NCBI GenBank assembly: GCA_946480085.1
Contig: CAMLHZ010000001.1
Location: 682,001-746,000 of the forward strand
Direction: 5' to 3'
Length of the DNA stretch: 64,000 nt
Source: an uncultured Flavobacteriales bacterium
Lineage (GTDB): Bacteria; Bacteroidota; Bacteroidia; Flavobacteriales; Crocinitomicaceae
The position numbers and the translations under genes were made by a program. The notes beneath the pieces are model-generated. The model was not told the origin of the DNA. It saw only the letters and a program-made list of their open reading frames with translations, and did no database searches. Below are positions 35,826 to 44,883 of the stretch, in pieces. Each line of letters opens with the position of its first letter. Position 1 is the first letter of the stretch.

Positions 35826-36707
35826 ATGTGGAAGTTAAAACATCTTGGAGTTTTACTTTTTTGTTTACTTTCTTTTGGAACTGCTCTAGCCAACACTACT
35901 GGTGATCAGGACGAGAACATCAATAAAAAAGATGATCAGGGAAGAAAACAAGGGAAATGGATTGTTTACGGAAAGGATCGACCTGAATCTGGAATTCCTG
36001 CAACTGGAAAAGTGGAGGAAGGAAAGTATGTTGACGATCGTAAAGAAGGAATCTGGATCAAGTATCATGATGATGGAGTCACTCCAAAATTGAAGGGAGA
36101 ATACGAAAGTAATCGCCCTAAAGGTCAATATACCAAGTACTGGCCAAATGGAAAGGTTCGCGAAGTTGGAACTTTTGAGAAGAATATTCAGTTGGACTCC
36201 CTGGTCCGAATTTACGAAAACGGTGTTCGTGAGTATGAAGCTAACTACAATGCGCTTGGAAAAGAGCAAGGTAAGGTTAAGTTCTACCACCCGAATGGAC
36301 AAGTAGAGTTAGTCTACACGGCTAGCAATGGTGTTCCAACTGGAACAGCTACTCGTTATTGGCCAAATGGTGATGTTAAGGAAGTAATTACTTACGATAC
36401 TGAAGGTAAAGTGGTGAATACAATTAATAAGGAAATGGTTTCTCCACCAGAAACAGTGAAAGATCCAAATATGAACTCTGGAGTTTCTGCTCCTAAAATC
36501 AATGGAACACCTAAAACTGGAGGAAATCCGTGGAATCCGAATGGATACAATAAAGTGTTCAATGACGATGGTGAAATTTGGCAAGATGGTAAGTTCAAAG
36601 ATGGACGTTTATGGGATGGTAAAGTTTATGACTATGACCGTGACGGAATCTTATTGAAAGTGCGCGTGTTCAAAGGCGGTGTTTATCACTCCGACGGACA
36701 GTTGTAA
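35826..36707 (+). CDS. Exported MORN/YwqK-like repeat protein
   Basis: A 293-residue protein with a signal peptide (MWKLKHLGVLLFCLLSFGTALA) followed by about six MORN_2-type units of the form GxWxxYxxxGxxxxxGxYxxG: GRKQGKWIVYGKDR, DDRKEGIWIKYHDDG, NRPKGQYTKYWPNGKVREVG, GKEQGKVKFYHPNGQVELV, VPTGTATRYWPNGDVKEVI. A Pro/Asn-rich linker precedes a final unit (DGRLWDGKVYDYDRDG). Such YwqK-like proteins are common in Bacteroidota and have no settled role. It is monocistronic with a strong terminator. Confidence 0.85.
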   Translation: MWKLKHLGVLLFCLLSFGTALANTTGDQDENINKKDDQGRKQGKWIVYGKDRPESGIPATGKVEEGKYVDDRKEGIWIKYHDDGVTPKLKGEYESNRPKGQYTKYWPNGKVREVGTFEKNIQLDSLVRIYENGVREYEANYNALGKEQGKVKFYHPNGQVELVYTASNGVPTGTATRYWPNGDVKEVITYDTEGKVVNTINKEMVSPPETVKDPNMNSGVSAPKINGTPKTGGNPWNPNGYNKVFNDDGEIWQDGKFKDGRLWDGKVYDYDRDGILLKVRVFKGGVYHSDGQL

Positions 36708-36730
36708 AAGACAATATTCAATTTATATAG

Positions 36731-36761
36731 AAAGAGCTCCATAATTATGGGGCTCTTTTTG
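36731..36761 (+). terminator. Terminator after the MORN-repeat gene
   Basis: A 12-bp stem (AAAGAGCTCCAT / ATGGGGCTCTTT, one G-U pair) with an AATT loop, followed by TTTTTG. Confidence 0.9.
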
Positions 36762-37093
36762 TTTTGAGTTCTAATGAAGCAACCGAAGGCTGAAATGGAT
36801 ATAACTGTAAGGCCGTGACACAAGTCCTTAAGCTCCCTGTAAAACGTTCTCTATGACGTGATACCATGGTTCGAAATCCGATTACTGAAGGGTGTTAATC
36901 TAGTTGGAGTAGGAGCAATGTAATTGGAGATTCCCTGAAATTGAAGGACCTCTGCTTCACAATTTTATAAAAACATAAAATTGTGTTTCGGAGAGTGATC
37001 AATCCATGTATTCATATGATTTTCGTTTTAGCCAGACCGAACCTGAATTTCTGTCGTAAGTCCAATAGATTAGATTATGGCATACTCGAGAAT
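36762..37093. other. Gene-free 330-nt gap, possible structured RNA
   Basis: No supported reading frame. It contains a perfect 11-bp hairpin (CACAATTTTAT at 36958-36968, ATAAAATTGTG at 36975-36985) and short long-range complements such as GTCCTT and AAGGAC around a 120-nt segment. Base composition is less AT-rich than other gaps. It could encode a non-coding RNA or be the relic of a gene. Confidence 0.5.
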
Positions 37094-37128
37094 AAAAAGC
37101 CCCGACTCCGTTTTGGAATCAGGGCTTT
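37094..37128 (-). terminator. Terminator after the cyclophilin-FKBP gene
   Basis: On the minus strand a 14-position stem with two mismatches (AAAGCCCTGATTCC / GGAGTCGGGGCTTT) is followed by TTTATT. It lies 80 nt beyond the stop of the isomerase gene. Confidence 0.75.
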
Positions 37129-37207
37129 GGAATATTTATCAAAGGTCTTACGCTTTCTCCCTTGGATTGCGTCTGCCGCGGTGGACAATCCTCGGTCTTC
37201 AAAAAGC

Positions 37208-38455
37208 TTAAGCCTTTTTCTTCTTCGTCTTACCTTTTGTAGAAGTTTTTGCTGGCTCAGTTTTTACAGGCTCTGTCTTCGCAGGTTCTGTTACTACCGG
37301 CTTCACGATTTCTGGCTCTGGAGTATCCATTTTTGGTTGGATAACAACTGGCGGCTCAGCTTTCAACAAATCAATTACAAATACCAAATCAGAGTATGGA
37401 GGAATTGGTCCACGAGCTGCAGTTCCGTATGCATTGTAGTAAGGAATAATGAATCTACCACGTCCACCAACTCGCATTAGTGAAACCGCTTCATCATAAC
37501 CTTTGATCATTTGTCCAACGTTGTGCTTAAAGTCCAACGGTTGATTACGGTCATACGATGCATCGAATTTTGTTCCGTTCAAAAATGTTCCGGTATAATG
37601 TGTACTTACCTGACCATCTGTTTGAGGAGCAGCTCCGGTTCCTACTTTTTCCATCACATAAATTAATCCGCTTGCAGTTTGCTGCGCGTTTGGATATGTT
37701 TTTTGAATCTCTTTCAATAACCATGCGCTGTACTCAGCAGTTGTCATTTTTGATGCTTGCTCAATACGTGCTTTTTCAGCAGCAGCAATTTTGTCTTTTT
37801 CAGCTGAAATCGCCTGATTCTTTTCCATGAATACTTTTGTTGCATCCCATTTCTTAGCATCAGCACCTTTACGAACGATACGAACCGAATCCATAACGTC
37901 GTTTTGTTTGATTGAATCAACAACTGCCTGACCAAGAATAACATGACCAAAAACAGTGTGCTTTCCATCTAAATGAGGAGTCGCAACATGCGTAATAAAG
38001 AATTGACTTCCGTTTGTTTTTCCGTCGTTGCTGTAGGCAGCTTTCGTTTGAGGATCAGAATTCGCCATTGATAAAATTCCTGGGCCGCTGTGTTTCAAAT
38101 CAGAACGCGTTTCATCATAAAAACTGTATCCAGGACCTCCGGAACCATTTCCAGCTGGATCACCACCCTGGATCATGAATTTCTTGATTACACGGTGAAA
38201 TTTCAATCCGTCGTAGTACGGCTTCGTAAAAGCTTTGTCGCCAGATTTGAATTTACCTTCCGTCAAACCAACAAAGTTAGCAACGGTCATAGGTGTTTTT
38301 TGATATTCTAATTCCGCTAAAATCAATCCGCGATTCGTATAGAATGCAACGTACATTCCATCTTTCAAATCATTAGGAATTTGCATTTTCAGCTGGGCAT
38401 AACTCGTAGCTCCAATAAGCGTTAGAACGAGTGTAAATAATGTTTTCTTTAACAT
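37208..38455 (-). CDS. Exported cyclophilin-FKBP fusion isomerase
   Basis: A 415-residue protein that joins two unrelated prolyl isomerase families. A signal peptide ([20 protein letters not shown]) is followed by a cyclophilin domain at about 35-190 ([39 protein letters not shown]), a charged helical linker ([19 protein letters not shown]), an FKBP domain at about 265-375 ([39 protein letters not shown]), and a Pro/Glu/Lys tail ending KGKTKKKKA. Such dual-family immunophilins are known but rare. It should catalyse proline isomerisation in the periplasm. ATG 38455 is used because the signal peptide starts there. The basic tail is odd for an exported enzyme. Confidence 0.93.
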   Translation of the reverse strand: MLKKTLFTLVLTLIGATSYAQLKMQIPNDLKDGMYVAFYTNRGLILAELEYQKTPMTVANFVGLTEGKFKSGDKAFTKPYYDGLKFHRVIKKFMIQGGDPAGNGSGGPGYSFYDETRSDLKHSGPGILSMANSDPQTKAAYSNDGKTNGSQFFITHVATPHLDGKHTVFGHVILGQAVVDSIKQNDVMDSVRIVRKGADAKKWDATKVFMEKNQAISAEKDKIAAAEKARIEQASKMTTAEYSAWLLKEIQKTYPNAQQTASGLIYVMEKVGTGAAPQTDGQVSTHYTGTFLNGTKFDASYDRNQPLDFKHNVGQMIKGYDEAVSLMRVGGRGRFIIPYYNAYGTAARGPIPPYSDLVFVIDLLKAEPPVVIQPKMDTPEPEIVKPVVTEPAKTEPVKTEPAKTSTKGKTKKKKA

Positions 38456-38560
38456 AGTATTTTCTTGAAGTGAACGAAAATAAATCAATTTTCTATAAAT
38501 CTTTCATTTTTAGGCAAAATTGATGCCATGGTGTAGACGTTGAAATTTCATTATAGTTGA

Positions 38561-41500
38561 CTAGAACATTAAAATTCCGCTCAATCGGGTGTAATGTACC
38601 TCACCTTTGTCAATGGTTTGGATGAAACGATTGTTTATTATGTTGAGGTTTTCAACACCCTTGGGAAGGATGGAAGTTCCATTTAGGCGATAAAGATTGT
38701 GTAGAATCTGAGGTGAAGCCTTATATACGTTTGCTCCTAAATAAGTCAAACCAATATAACTCGGATACGTGAGTGGTTTGAATTCAGTATTTATCAATGT
38801 TCCACCACGCGAATCACAGGTTGCTGCCAATCCGTTATGAAAGGCACTTGCATTTGTGTAACGCAGATTATTTGCGGGTTTCAAATCTTGGTTTATATAG
38901 AAATAGGATTTACCGGTTTTCACTAAGCAGAGTCCGTTTTCAAATGATCCAATGATCGCATCCTCTTCAATTGTATTACCAGTGGTTTCATCCCAGATCA
39001 ACCAATGATTTTTCTTTGTTAGGAATGCCATGAATTGTGGTTCGAGGCAGATGAATTTTCTGGATGAAATTGGTGTAGATTGTTTTTTCCAGTTTTGAGT
39101 GTAAAATTCCCAATTCCCTTTCTCAGGTTTAAGTGCAATCCAATTGTTCGGAAGTAATGTAAAGGTTTCGATTTTACCGCTTTTAACAACAGTATCACCA
39201 TTGAAATCAATCCCGAAAGTCTGTTCTTTAACGTCGATCCAAATCAGATTGTTCCACAACTTGTTCGGAATTGTATTCTTCAATTTGACCAACTTCTGTT
39301 TTTCCTTATAAATGGTTGTCGTAGATTTTTTTGTGACTGAAACAGTGTTCGTGATGGGATCAACGAATAGTTCGTGGTCACTTTTTCGGATCAATTGCAA
39401 ATTTTCATCGTATAAGTAGTACAAATCGCTTTTGGCAATCAGGTGTTTTCCAACTACCGTTATTGAATTGTGATTTTCCGGCAACAGCAGATGATTACTG
39501 AAATCGGTTAATCCGAATCTGCTGTTTTTTTCAGTCAGACAGTATTTATCACACAAAACATCTACCACATCAAATGTAGTGGTTGCTTTACTGAATCCTG
39601 AACTATCCAAAATTTGAATTTCCTTATCGATTTTAGCGCGCAGGTATCCGGATGGTAATACTTTAAGCGATTTCACATTTTCTGCAACCACTTCCAGTTT
39701 TTCGTTCATCAGGTTTTGTGTTCCCTTTTGATCTACCAAAAGTAAGTTGGGCGATTTTACGATTACGTTTCGGATTCCTGGAATTTCCTGTAAGCTTTCT
39801 GTAAGATATCTTGATGATTCGGGAGCTTCGTCTGTTAGAAACAAGGTGTCAGAACCAATGATTTTTCGCGTGATTTTATTGAATTTGAAAGGAATAAGAA
39901 TGGTGTCTTTTGAAATCACTCCCCATTTGCCGTTTCGCTTAGCAATGGCGGTTGTTCCAACAAATTCCTGAACAAATTGGAAGGGTTCTTTGAAGAGATC
40001 CGATCCGTCAGGATTAATGAAGTTCCATTTCCCTTTTTTGGCCACATAACGATTTTGGTTCGAAGCAAATTCGTACGGATCGTAATTTTCTGTTGTTTGG
40101 TAAAAAGAAGTATCTCTAACTTGAGGTGAAGCTTCCCATGCTTCTGCTTCGCAGTAGCGCGTAAAAGGCACACTTACTCCTGACAAATAAGTAAAATACC
40201 GTATTTTTCCTTCCGTATCAATAATTCCACCGCTGGTTGCTGTGGAGAACTTCGTCCAGGTTTGGGTTCGGAAATCGTTGCTATCAATATATGTGCAAAC
40301 GAGATTTGGGATTTTTTTGCCGTTTTCCCAAGAAACGAATTCATAGGTTTTCACGCTTTTGACTTGCCCGTTCGAGACGGTTATTTTCTTTGGTGGATTG
40401 ACCAGTAGTGAAAAAGGTCCTTCAATGTAAGCCAGATCAGGATATTTAGGCTTCATTTTAATCGAGTCATTTGGCTCCTTTAGTCCCCACGAATAGCGGA
40501 TCTTCATTTCTCCGTTAACTTCAACTTCGGAGCTGTCGACATACCACCCAAGTGGGAAGAGCCGTGGGTCAAAAAAGCGTTTGCTGGCGGATGAACTTGC
40601 TGTTCTGATTCTCACGTTGTTCGAGCCATCAATTCTTCGTTTGATGTTGTGGCTTTCATCCAATTCAATAATTGTGAAGGCCTCATCTGTTAGTGCCTTG
40701 TATCTGTTGTTTTGTTGATTGGCAATACTGTAATAGATCATTGGAAGGACGAACGCTTTTTTCTTCAGAGAATACAAACCTGCATTGGAGTTCAAACTTA
40801 CGTTGAGCATTTGACCATTTTGATGAATGTAATCGTAGAAACCGGGAAGTACGAATTTACCTTCAAGATCAAGTAAGGCAGTTGTTCCGTTGCTTCGATA
40901 GACATTAAAGTTTTTCTCATTTTCATAGAAATAGCCTAGTTGAGGAGGAAGTAGTGCTTTTCTTGTTGTTTTATTTATAAGGTTAGCACCGGTGGGACCA
41001 TCTACTCCAAAATACTTGTCGTTATAGGTATAGATCCTGCTGTATGGGCCTTCAAAAATCACTTTCTTGGTTGCCAGATCATAGAGTCTCCCATAATTAT
41101 TGTTGCCGGAATACACTTCACCCGTAGAAATACTAAAGCCAGTTACCGAAAACGGAAAATTCCAGATCCCTGTTTCGTCAATTACGGTTCTTTGCTCGTT
41201 TGTGTCGATTAACACCAGGAATCGATCTGAATAGGTGTAAAATGAACCTATGATTGTTTTCAGTTCGTCTCCACTCGGATGAAAGGCAGTAATCAAACTG
41301 TCGTGACCAAGTCCGAGAAATTCGGCAGAATTCAACAGAATAACGTCGTTTTTCATCGTTGGGATAGCTTTCCCCGATTGAAGGTTGATCAGTTTTCCAT
41401 TGATGGAATCGTTGAGAATAATCCAGTGGTTTCCTAAAACTTCCGGAAGCTCTGGTATCGTGTCGAACAATATCTCAGGTTTATCAACCACTCTTATGAG

Positions 41501-41803
41501 TTGCCATCTATCCTCTTTTCGAACAGAATAAATTCCAAAACCGTGTTGTACAATATCTGTAAATTCAGCAGCAAGCTTCTCTTTCCCTGATGCATCAATA
41601 ATTCCATACAAACCGTTTTTCATGAAATAGCTGGTATTTCTGAGGTCGAATGAATGGATATAATGGTATTCCGTGTTCGTCAGCACTTTTCCATTCGTGT
41701 CTAACAAGGCCCAGCTGCCATTCTTAAATCCAGTTAAAACCGAAGTTTGAGCTACGAGATTGGAGGCTGAAAGGAAAAAACAGAGAACAAGAATGAGACG
41801 CAT
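38561..41803 (-). CDS. Exported WG-repeat protein
   Basis: A 1080-residue protein with a signal peptide (MRLILVLCFFLSASNLVAQ) and many diverged WG-type beta repeats (GFKNGSWALLDTNGKVL, MKNGLYGIIDASGKEKL, AKRNGKWGVISKDTILIPF, SRFGLTDFSNHLLLPE, TGKSYFYINQDLKPANNL). WG repeats form a propeller or solenoid that is thought to bind partners. There is no T9SS sorting domain and no lipobox, so it is likely periplasmic. It starts 12 nt after the preceding lipoprotein gene, and the two form an operon. Length is at the upper end for WG proteins. Confidence 0.85.
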   Translation of the reverse strand: MRLILVLCFFLSASNLVAQTSVLTGFKNGSWALLDTNGKVLTNTEYHYIHSFDLRNTSYFMKNGLYGIIDASGKEKLAAEFTDIVQHGFGIYSVRKEDRWQLIRVVDKPEILFDTIPELPEVLGNHWIILNDSINGKLINLQSGKAIPTMKNDVILLNSAEFLGLGHDSLITAFHPSGDELKTIIGSFYTYSDRFLVLIDTNEQRTVIDETGIWNFPFSVTGFSISTGEVYSGNNNYGRLYDLATKKVIFEGPYSRIYTYNDKYFGVDGPTGANLINKTTRKALLPPQLGYFYENEKNFNVYRSNGTTALLDLEGKFVLPGFYDYIHQNGQMLNVSLNSNAGLYSLKKKAFVLPMIYYSIANQQNNRYKALTDEAFTIIELDESHNIKRRIDGSNNVRIRTASSSASKRFFDPRLFPLGWYVDSSEVEVNGEMKIRYSWGLKEPNDSIKMKPKYPDLAYIEGPFSLLVNPPKKITVSNGQVKSVKTYEFVSWENGKKIPNLVCTYIDSNDFRTQTWTKFSTATSGGIIDTEGKIRYFTYLSGVSVPFTRYCEAEAWEASPQVRDTSFYQTTENYDPYEFASNQNRYVAKKGKWNFINPDGSDLFKEPFQFVQEFVGTTAIAKRNGKWGVISKDTILIPFKFNKITRKIIGSDTLFLTDEAPESSRYLTESLQEIPGIRNVIVKSPNLLLVDQKGTQNLMNEKLEVVAENVKSLKVLPSGYLRAKIDKEIQILDSSGFSKATTTFDVVDVLCDKYCLTEKNSRFGLTDFSNHLLLPENHNSITVVGKHLIAKSDLYYLYDENLQLIRKSDHELFVDPITNTVSVTKKSTTTIYKEKQKLVKLKNTIPNKLWNNLIWIDVKEQTFGIDFNGDTVVKSGKIETFTLLPNNWIALKPEKGNWEFYTQNWKKQSTPISSRKFICLEPQFMAFLTKKNHWLIWDETTGNTIEEDAIIGSFENGLCLVKTGKSYFYINQDLKPANNLRYTNASAFHNGLAATCDSRGGTLINTEFKPLTYPSYIGLTYLGANVYKASPQILHNLYRLNGTSILPKGVENLNIINNRFIQTIDKGEVHYTRLSGILMF

Positions 41804-41815
41804 TGATTCGTTGAA

Positions 41816-43129
41816 TTAGATGCACTTATCCAATATTCCATCAAGGTCTTTACCTGATTTGATCTTGAATCCGGTTTTCTTTAACGTAAAGGAATGCCTT
41901 GCGGTTTTTGGCGACTGACGAATTTGCTCCAACATGTTGTTTCGAACCGTAAAGACTTCTTTGTTTTTCGTAATTGCGATGATACAAGCAGGAATGATCT
42001 TGGAGATTCGGATCAATCCCTTTCTTTTCATTGGAATAATGCGTTTGTCTTTTGGACTAACAAAAAAGAAACTCGCATACTTCTCATCATTTGAACCGGC
42101 AATATCTAAATCTACTTCAGTGGCAATAGATCCATCGTGATACATGATGTCCCAATTGTACACACCAAAACCTTTAATATCAATAGAACGAATCAGTTGA
42201 TCGGCATTCGCCAGTTCCTTGTATTCTTCCATATCCTTTTCGTCCTGATGCATGTTGTTGCGAATGGATTTTGCATTTGAAGGTGGATTGTCGAAAGTAA
42301 CGGGACGTGCATCAACAGTGTAATTGAATTTTTTCCCTTCCAGTTTCAGGGAATAATGTCCTTTGCTGGTTGCTTGAGCAATTTCCGCTTTCACCACTTC
42401 AGATTGAAGTTCGTTGATCTGTGTCTGTGTCAATTCTGTTGCCGGAACCTCCCAACTTAAGATATCGTCAGATGTCAATTCCGGATATCGTTTTGCATCG
42501 AATTTTACTTTCAAATCCAGGTTATATGGTTGTTTAATAACTACTTTTTCAACGACATCTTCAACCGGAGCTCCTGGAACCGGACTTGCTTTTTTCGTTG
42601 TTTCGTAAGCCCAGTCACCCGATTTTTCATCCAATTTGTAAAAATTAAACGTTTCTTGTGGATTGCTTGAAGCCAAATTGATCTTTAAGCGTTTATTCGG
42701 TGCGATATTTACTGTTTTGCCACTTTGCTCACCATCGATCTTGAACATTCCACCTGAGATCAAATCCGATTGGTATCCTGCAGAATCGTATGCCATTGGA
42801 ATTCCCGAAAGTGCAATTTCACCAAGCGTATGATATTCGTTCCATTTCAGCTCTACTTTCCCTGTAACAGGTTTTCCGTTTTCATTTACAAATGCCCCAG
42901 CTGGAATTTCGATCGAACCTCCATTTGGAAGTGTAACTGTAGATGCTTTCGTTGCCGAAACATCGAACGTTTGAACCCCAGGTTCAAGTCCTTCTATGGT
43001 CTGAATCACGGACTCAGAAGTTTCTGACGGATTTTTATCACCATTTGCTGCAGAGTTGGAAGAAGTACAAGAAGCGATTGTGAATACAAAAGCTGCTGCT
43101 AAATAGCTGAAAGTTAGAATTGTTCTCAT
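41816..43129 (-). CDS. Large lipoprotein with ZU5-like N-terminal part
   Basis: A 437-residue lipoprotein: signal MRTILTFSYLAAAFVFTIASC with a lipobox (TIASC, lipidated C21). The first 130 mature residues carry GGSIEIPAGAFVNENGKPV and GKVELKWNEYHTLGEI, which resemble a ZU5-like beta domain (GGxLxIPxGAL). The rest is a beta-rich region of unknown type. It heads a two-gene unit with the WG-repeat protein, so both probably serve one envelope task. I cannot name it further. Confidence 0.75.
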   Translation of the reverse strand: MRTILTFSYLAAAFVFTIASCTSSNSAANGDKNPSETSESVIQTIEGLEPGVQTFDVSATKASTVTLPNGGSIEIPAGAFVNENGKPVTGKVELKWNEYHTLGEIALSGIPMAYDSAGYQSDLISGGMFKIDGEQSGKTVNIAPNKRLKINLASSNPQETFNFYKLDEKSGDWAYETTKKASPVPGAPVEDVVEKVVIKQPYNLDLKVKFDAKRYPELTSDDILSWEVPATELTQTQINELQSEVVKAEIAQATSKGHYSLKLEGKKFNYTVDARPVTFDNPPSNAKSIRNNMHQDEKDMEEYKELANADQLIRSIDIKGFGVYNWDIMYHDGSIATEVDLDIAGSNDEKYASFFFVSPKDKRIIPMKRKGLIRISKIIPACIIAITKNKEVFTVRNNMLEQIRQSPKTARHSFTLKKTGFKIKSGKDLDGILDKCI

Positions 43130-43232
43130 AAGTGTGTTTTAATGGGTAATGTAAAACGCGGTATTAAGTAACAATTTTAATGAAAAGATTTTCAATTTCG
43201 TTAGATACACCACAGGTTTACAGTTTTACCAT

Positions 43233-43240
43233 TAAATTTG
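43233..43240 (+). promoter_or_regulatory. -7 element directly before glyS
   Basis: TAAATTTG is a perfect TAnnTTTG ending four bases before ATG 43245. No convincing -33 element. It implies a leaderless or nearly leaderless transcript. Confidence 0.4.
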
Positions 43241-43244
43241 CGCC

Positions 43245-44789
43245 ATGGAACAAAAAGAAGATTTACTAAAAGAAGTTATTTCTCACGCTAAAGAATACGG
43301 ATTTGTTTTTCCATCATCTGAAATCTATGATGGTCTTGCTGCAACTTATGATTACGGTCAATTAGGTTCAGAATTGAAGAACAATATCAAACAGTATTGG
43401 TGGAAATCAATGGTGCAGATGAATGAGAACATTGTTGGAATTGATGCATCAATTTTCATGCATCCAACTACATGGAAAGCTTCCGGACACGTAGACGCTT
43501 TTAATGATCCGTTGATTGATAATAAAGATTCAAAGAAAAGATATAGAGCTGATGTTCTGATTGAAGAACATATTGAGAAGATTCGTCAGAAGATCAATAA
43601 GGAAGTAGACAAAGCATCGAAGAAGTTTGCTGATGCGTTTGACGAAGCTCAATTCCGTGCCACCAATCCAAATGTATTGCGTAACGAAGCAAAGATTACT
43701 GAGATCGAAGACCGCATGCGTGTTACGTTAGAGAACAACGACCTAGATGGAGTGAAAACCTTGATCGAAGATTTAGAAATTGTTTGCCCAATTAGTGGTT
43801 CTCGTAACTGGACAGAAGTTCGTCAGTTTAACCTGATGTTCTCTACGGAAATGGGTTCAGTAGCTGGTGATGCTTCAACGATCTATCTTCGTCCTGAGAC
43901 AGCACAAGGTATTTTCGTAAACTTCCTGAATGTTCAGAAAAGTGGTAGAATGAAGATTCCTTTTGGAATTGCTCAAATTGGTAAAGCGTTCAGAAATGAG
44001 ATTGTTGCGCGTCAGTTTATCTTCCGAATGCGGGAATTCGAACAAATGGAAATGCAGTTTTTTGTTCGTCCTGGTGACGAAATGAAATGGTACAACCATT
44101 GGAAAGAAACACGTTTGAACTGGCACAAAGCACTTGGTTTAGGAGATAATTATTACAGAGAACACGATCATATCAAGTTGGCACATTACGCAAACGCGGC
44201 TAGCGATATTGAGTTCGATTTCCCTATGGGATTCAAGGAGTTGGAAGGAATTCATTCCAGAACTGATTTCGATTTAAAGCAACACGAACAATATTCAGGT
44301 AAGAAGCTGCAGTATTTTGATCCGGAATTGAATCAGAACTACGTTCCGTATGTAGTTGAAACTTCTGTTGGTTTGGATAGAATGTTCCTGGCTGTGATTA
44401 GTGCATCTTTCAAAAATGAAAAATTGGAAGATGGTTCTGAAAGAGCTGTTTTAAGTTTACCAGCTCAGCTTGCGCCATACAAGGTTGCCGTTATGCCTTT
44501 GACAAAGAAAGATGGTCTTCCTGAAAAAGCATTGGAGATTTTCAATGAACTGAAGTTTGAATACAATTGTCAGTACGACGAGAAAGATTCACCTGGAAAA
44601 CGCTACCGCAGACAAGATGCGATTGGAACGCCTTACTGTGTAATGGTGGATCACCAAACATTAGAAGACAATACGGTTACTATTCGTGATAGAGATACGA
44701 TGAAACAAGACAGAGTTTCTATTGATGAACTTTACGGAATTATTCAGCAGAAGGTAAGCTGGAGAAGTTTGTTAAAACGAGAAATTTAG
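43245..44789 (+). CDS. glyS: Glycyl-tRNA synthetase, alpha2 class II type
   Basis: A 514-residue synthetase that charges tRNA-Gly. Class II motif 2 lies at IGKAFRNEIVARQFIFRMRE and motif 3 at VETSVGLDRMFLAV; the anticodon-binding domain is C-terminal (PYKVAVMPLTKKDGLPEKA). This is the homodimeric, archaeal/eukaryal-like type rather than the alpha2beta2 enzyme, as is usual for Bacteroidota. A charged helical insertion occurs around residues 100-135. It is read from a -7 element four bases before the ATG. A promoter for the two-component operon begins 10 nt after its stop. Confidence 0.97.
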   Translation: MEQKEDLLKEVISHAKEYGFVFPSSEIYDGLAATYDYGQLGSELKNNIKQYWWKSMVQMNENIVGIDASIFMHPTTWKASGHVDAFNDPLIDNKDSKKRYRADVLIEEHIEKIRQKINKEVDKASKKFADAFDEAQFRATNPNVLRNEAKITEIEDRMRVTLENNDLDGVKTLIEDLEIVCPISGSRNWTEVRQFNLMFSTEMGSVAGDASTIYLRPETAQGIFVNFLNVQKSGRMKIPFGIAQIGKAFRNEIVARQFIFRMREFEQMEMQFFVRPGDEMKWYNHWKETRLNWHKALGLGDNYYREHDHIKLAHYANAASDIEFDFPMGFKELEGIHSRTDFDLKQHEQYSGKKLQYFDPELNQNYVPYVVETSVGLDRMFLAVISASFKNEKLEDGSERAVLSLPAQLAPYKVAVMPLTKKDGLPEKALEIFNELKFEYNCQYDEKDSPGKRYRRQDAIGTPYCVMVDHQTLEDNTVTIRDRDTMKQDRVSIDELYGIIQQKVSWRSLLKREI

Positions 44790-44799
44790 TCGATACTGA

Positions 44800-44829
44800 T
44801 TGGTATTTCAACCGATTGTGATATATTTG
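44800..44829 (+). promoter_or_regulatory. Promoter of the four-gene signalling operon
   Basis: TTG at 44800-44802, a 19-nt spacer and a perfect TAnnTTTG (TATATTTG) at 44822-44829. The start codon at 44884 leaves a leader of about 48 nt that contains the inverted repeat at 44846-44867. Confidence 0.5.
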
Positions 44830-44845
44830 ATCTGGGTTCCATTGG

Positions 44846-44867
44846 GACTAATTCGTTTGAATTAGTC
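44846..44867. promoter_or_regulatory. Perfect 9-bp dyad in the signalling-operon leader
   Basis: GACTAATTC-GTTT-GAATTAGTC is a perfect inverted repeat downstream of the promoter. It could be an operator or an mRNA hairpin. There is no T-run, so a terminator is unlikely. Confidence 0.5.
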
Positions 44868-44883
44868 ATAAAATACTACGAAA

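Noticed and set aside
36868..36884. TTCGAAA sequence resembling a tRNA T-loop
   Set aside because: The flanking bases do not form a T-stem and no anticodon or acceptor stem is found, so it is not a tRNA or tmRNA end.
36983..37480. 165-codon plus-strand reading across the gap and the isomerase 3' end
   Set aside because: Its right half is the antisense of the FKBP-domain coding region and its left half crosses a terminator hairpin; the protein is Arg/Leu/Phe-rich and unlike any family.
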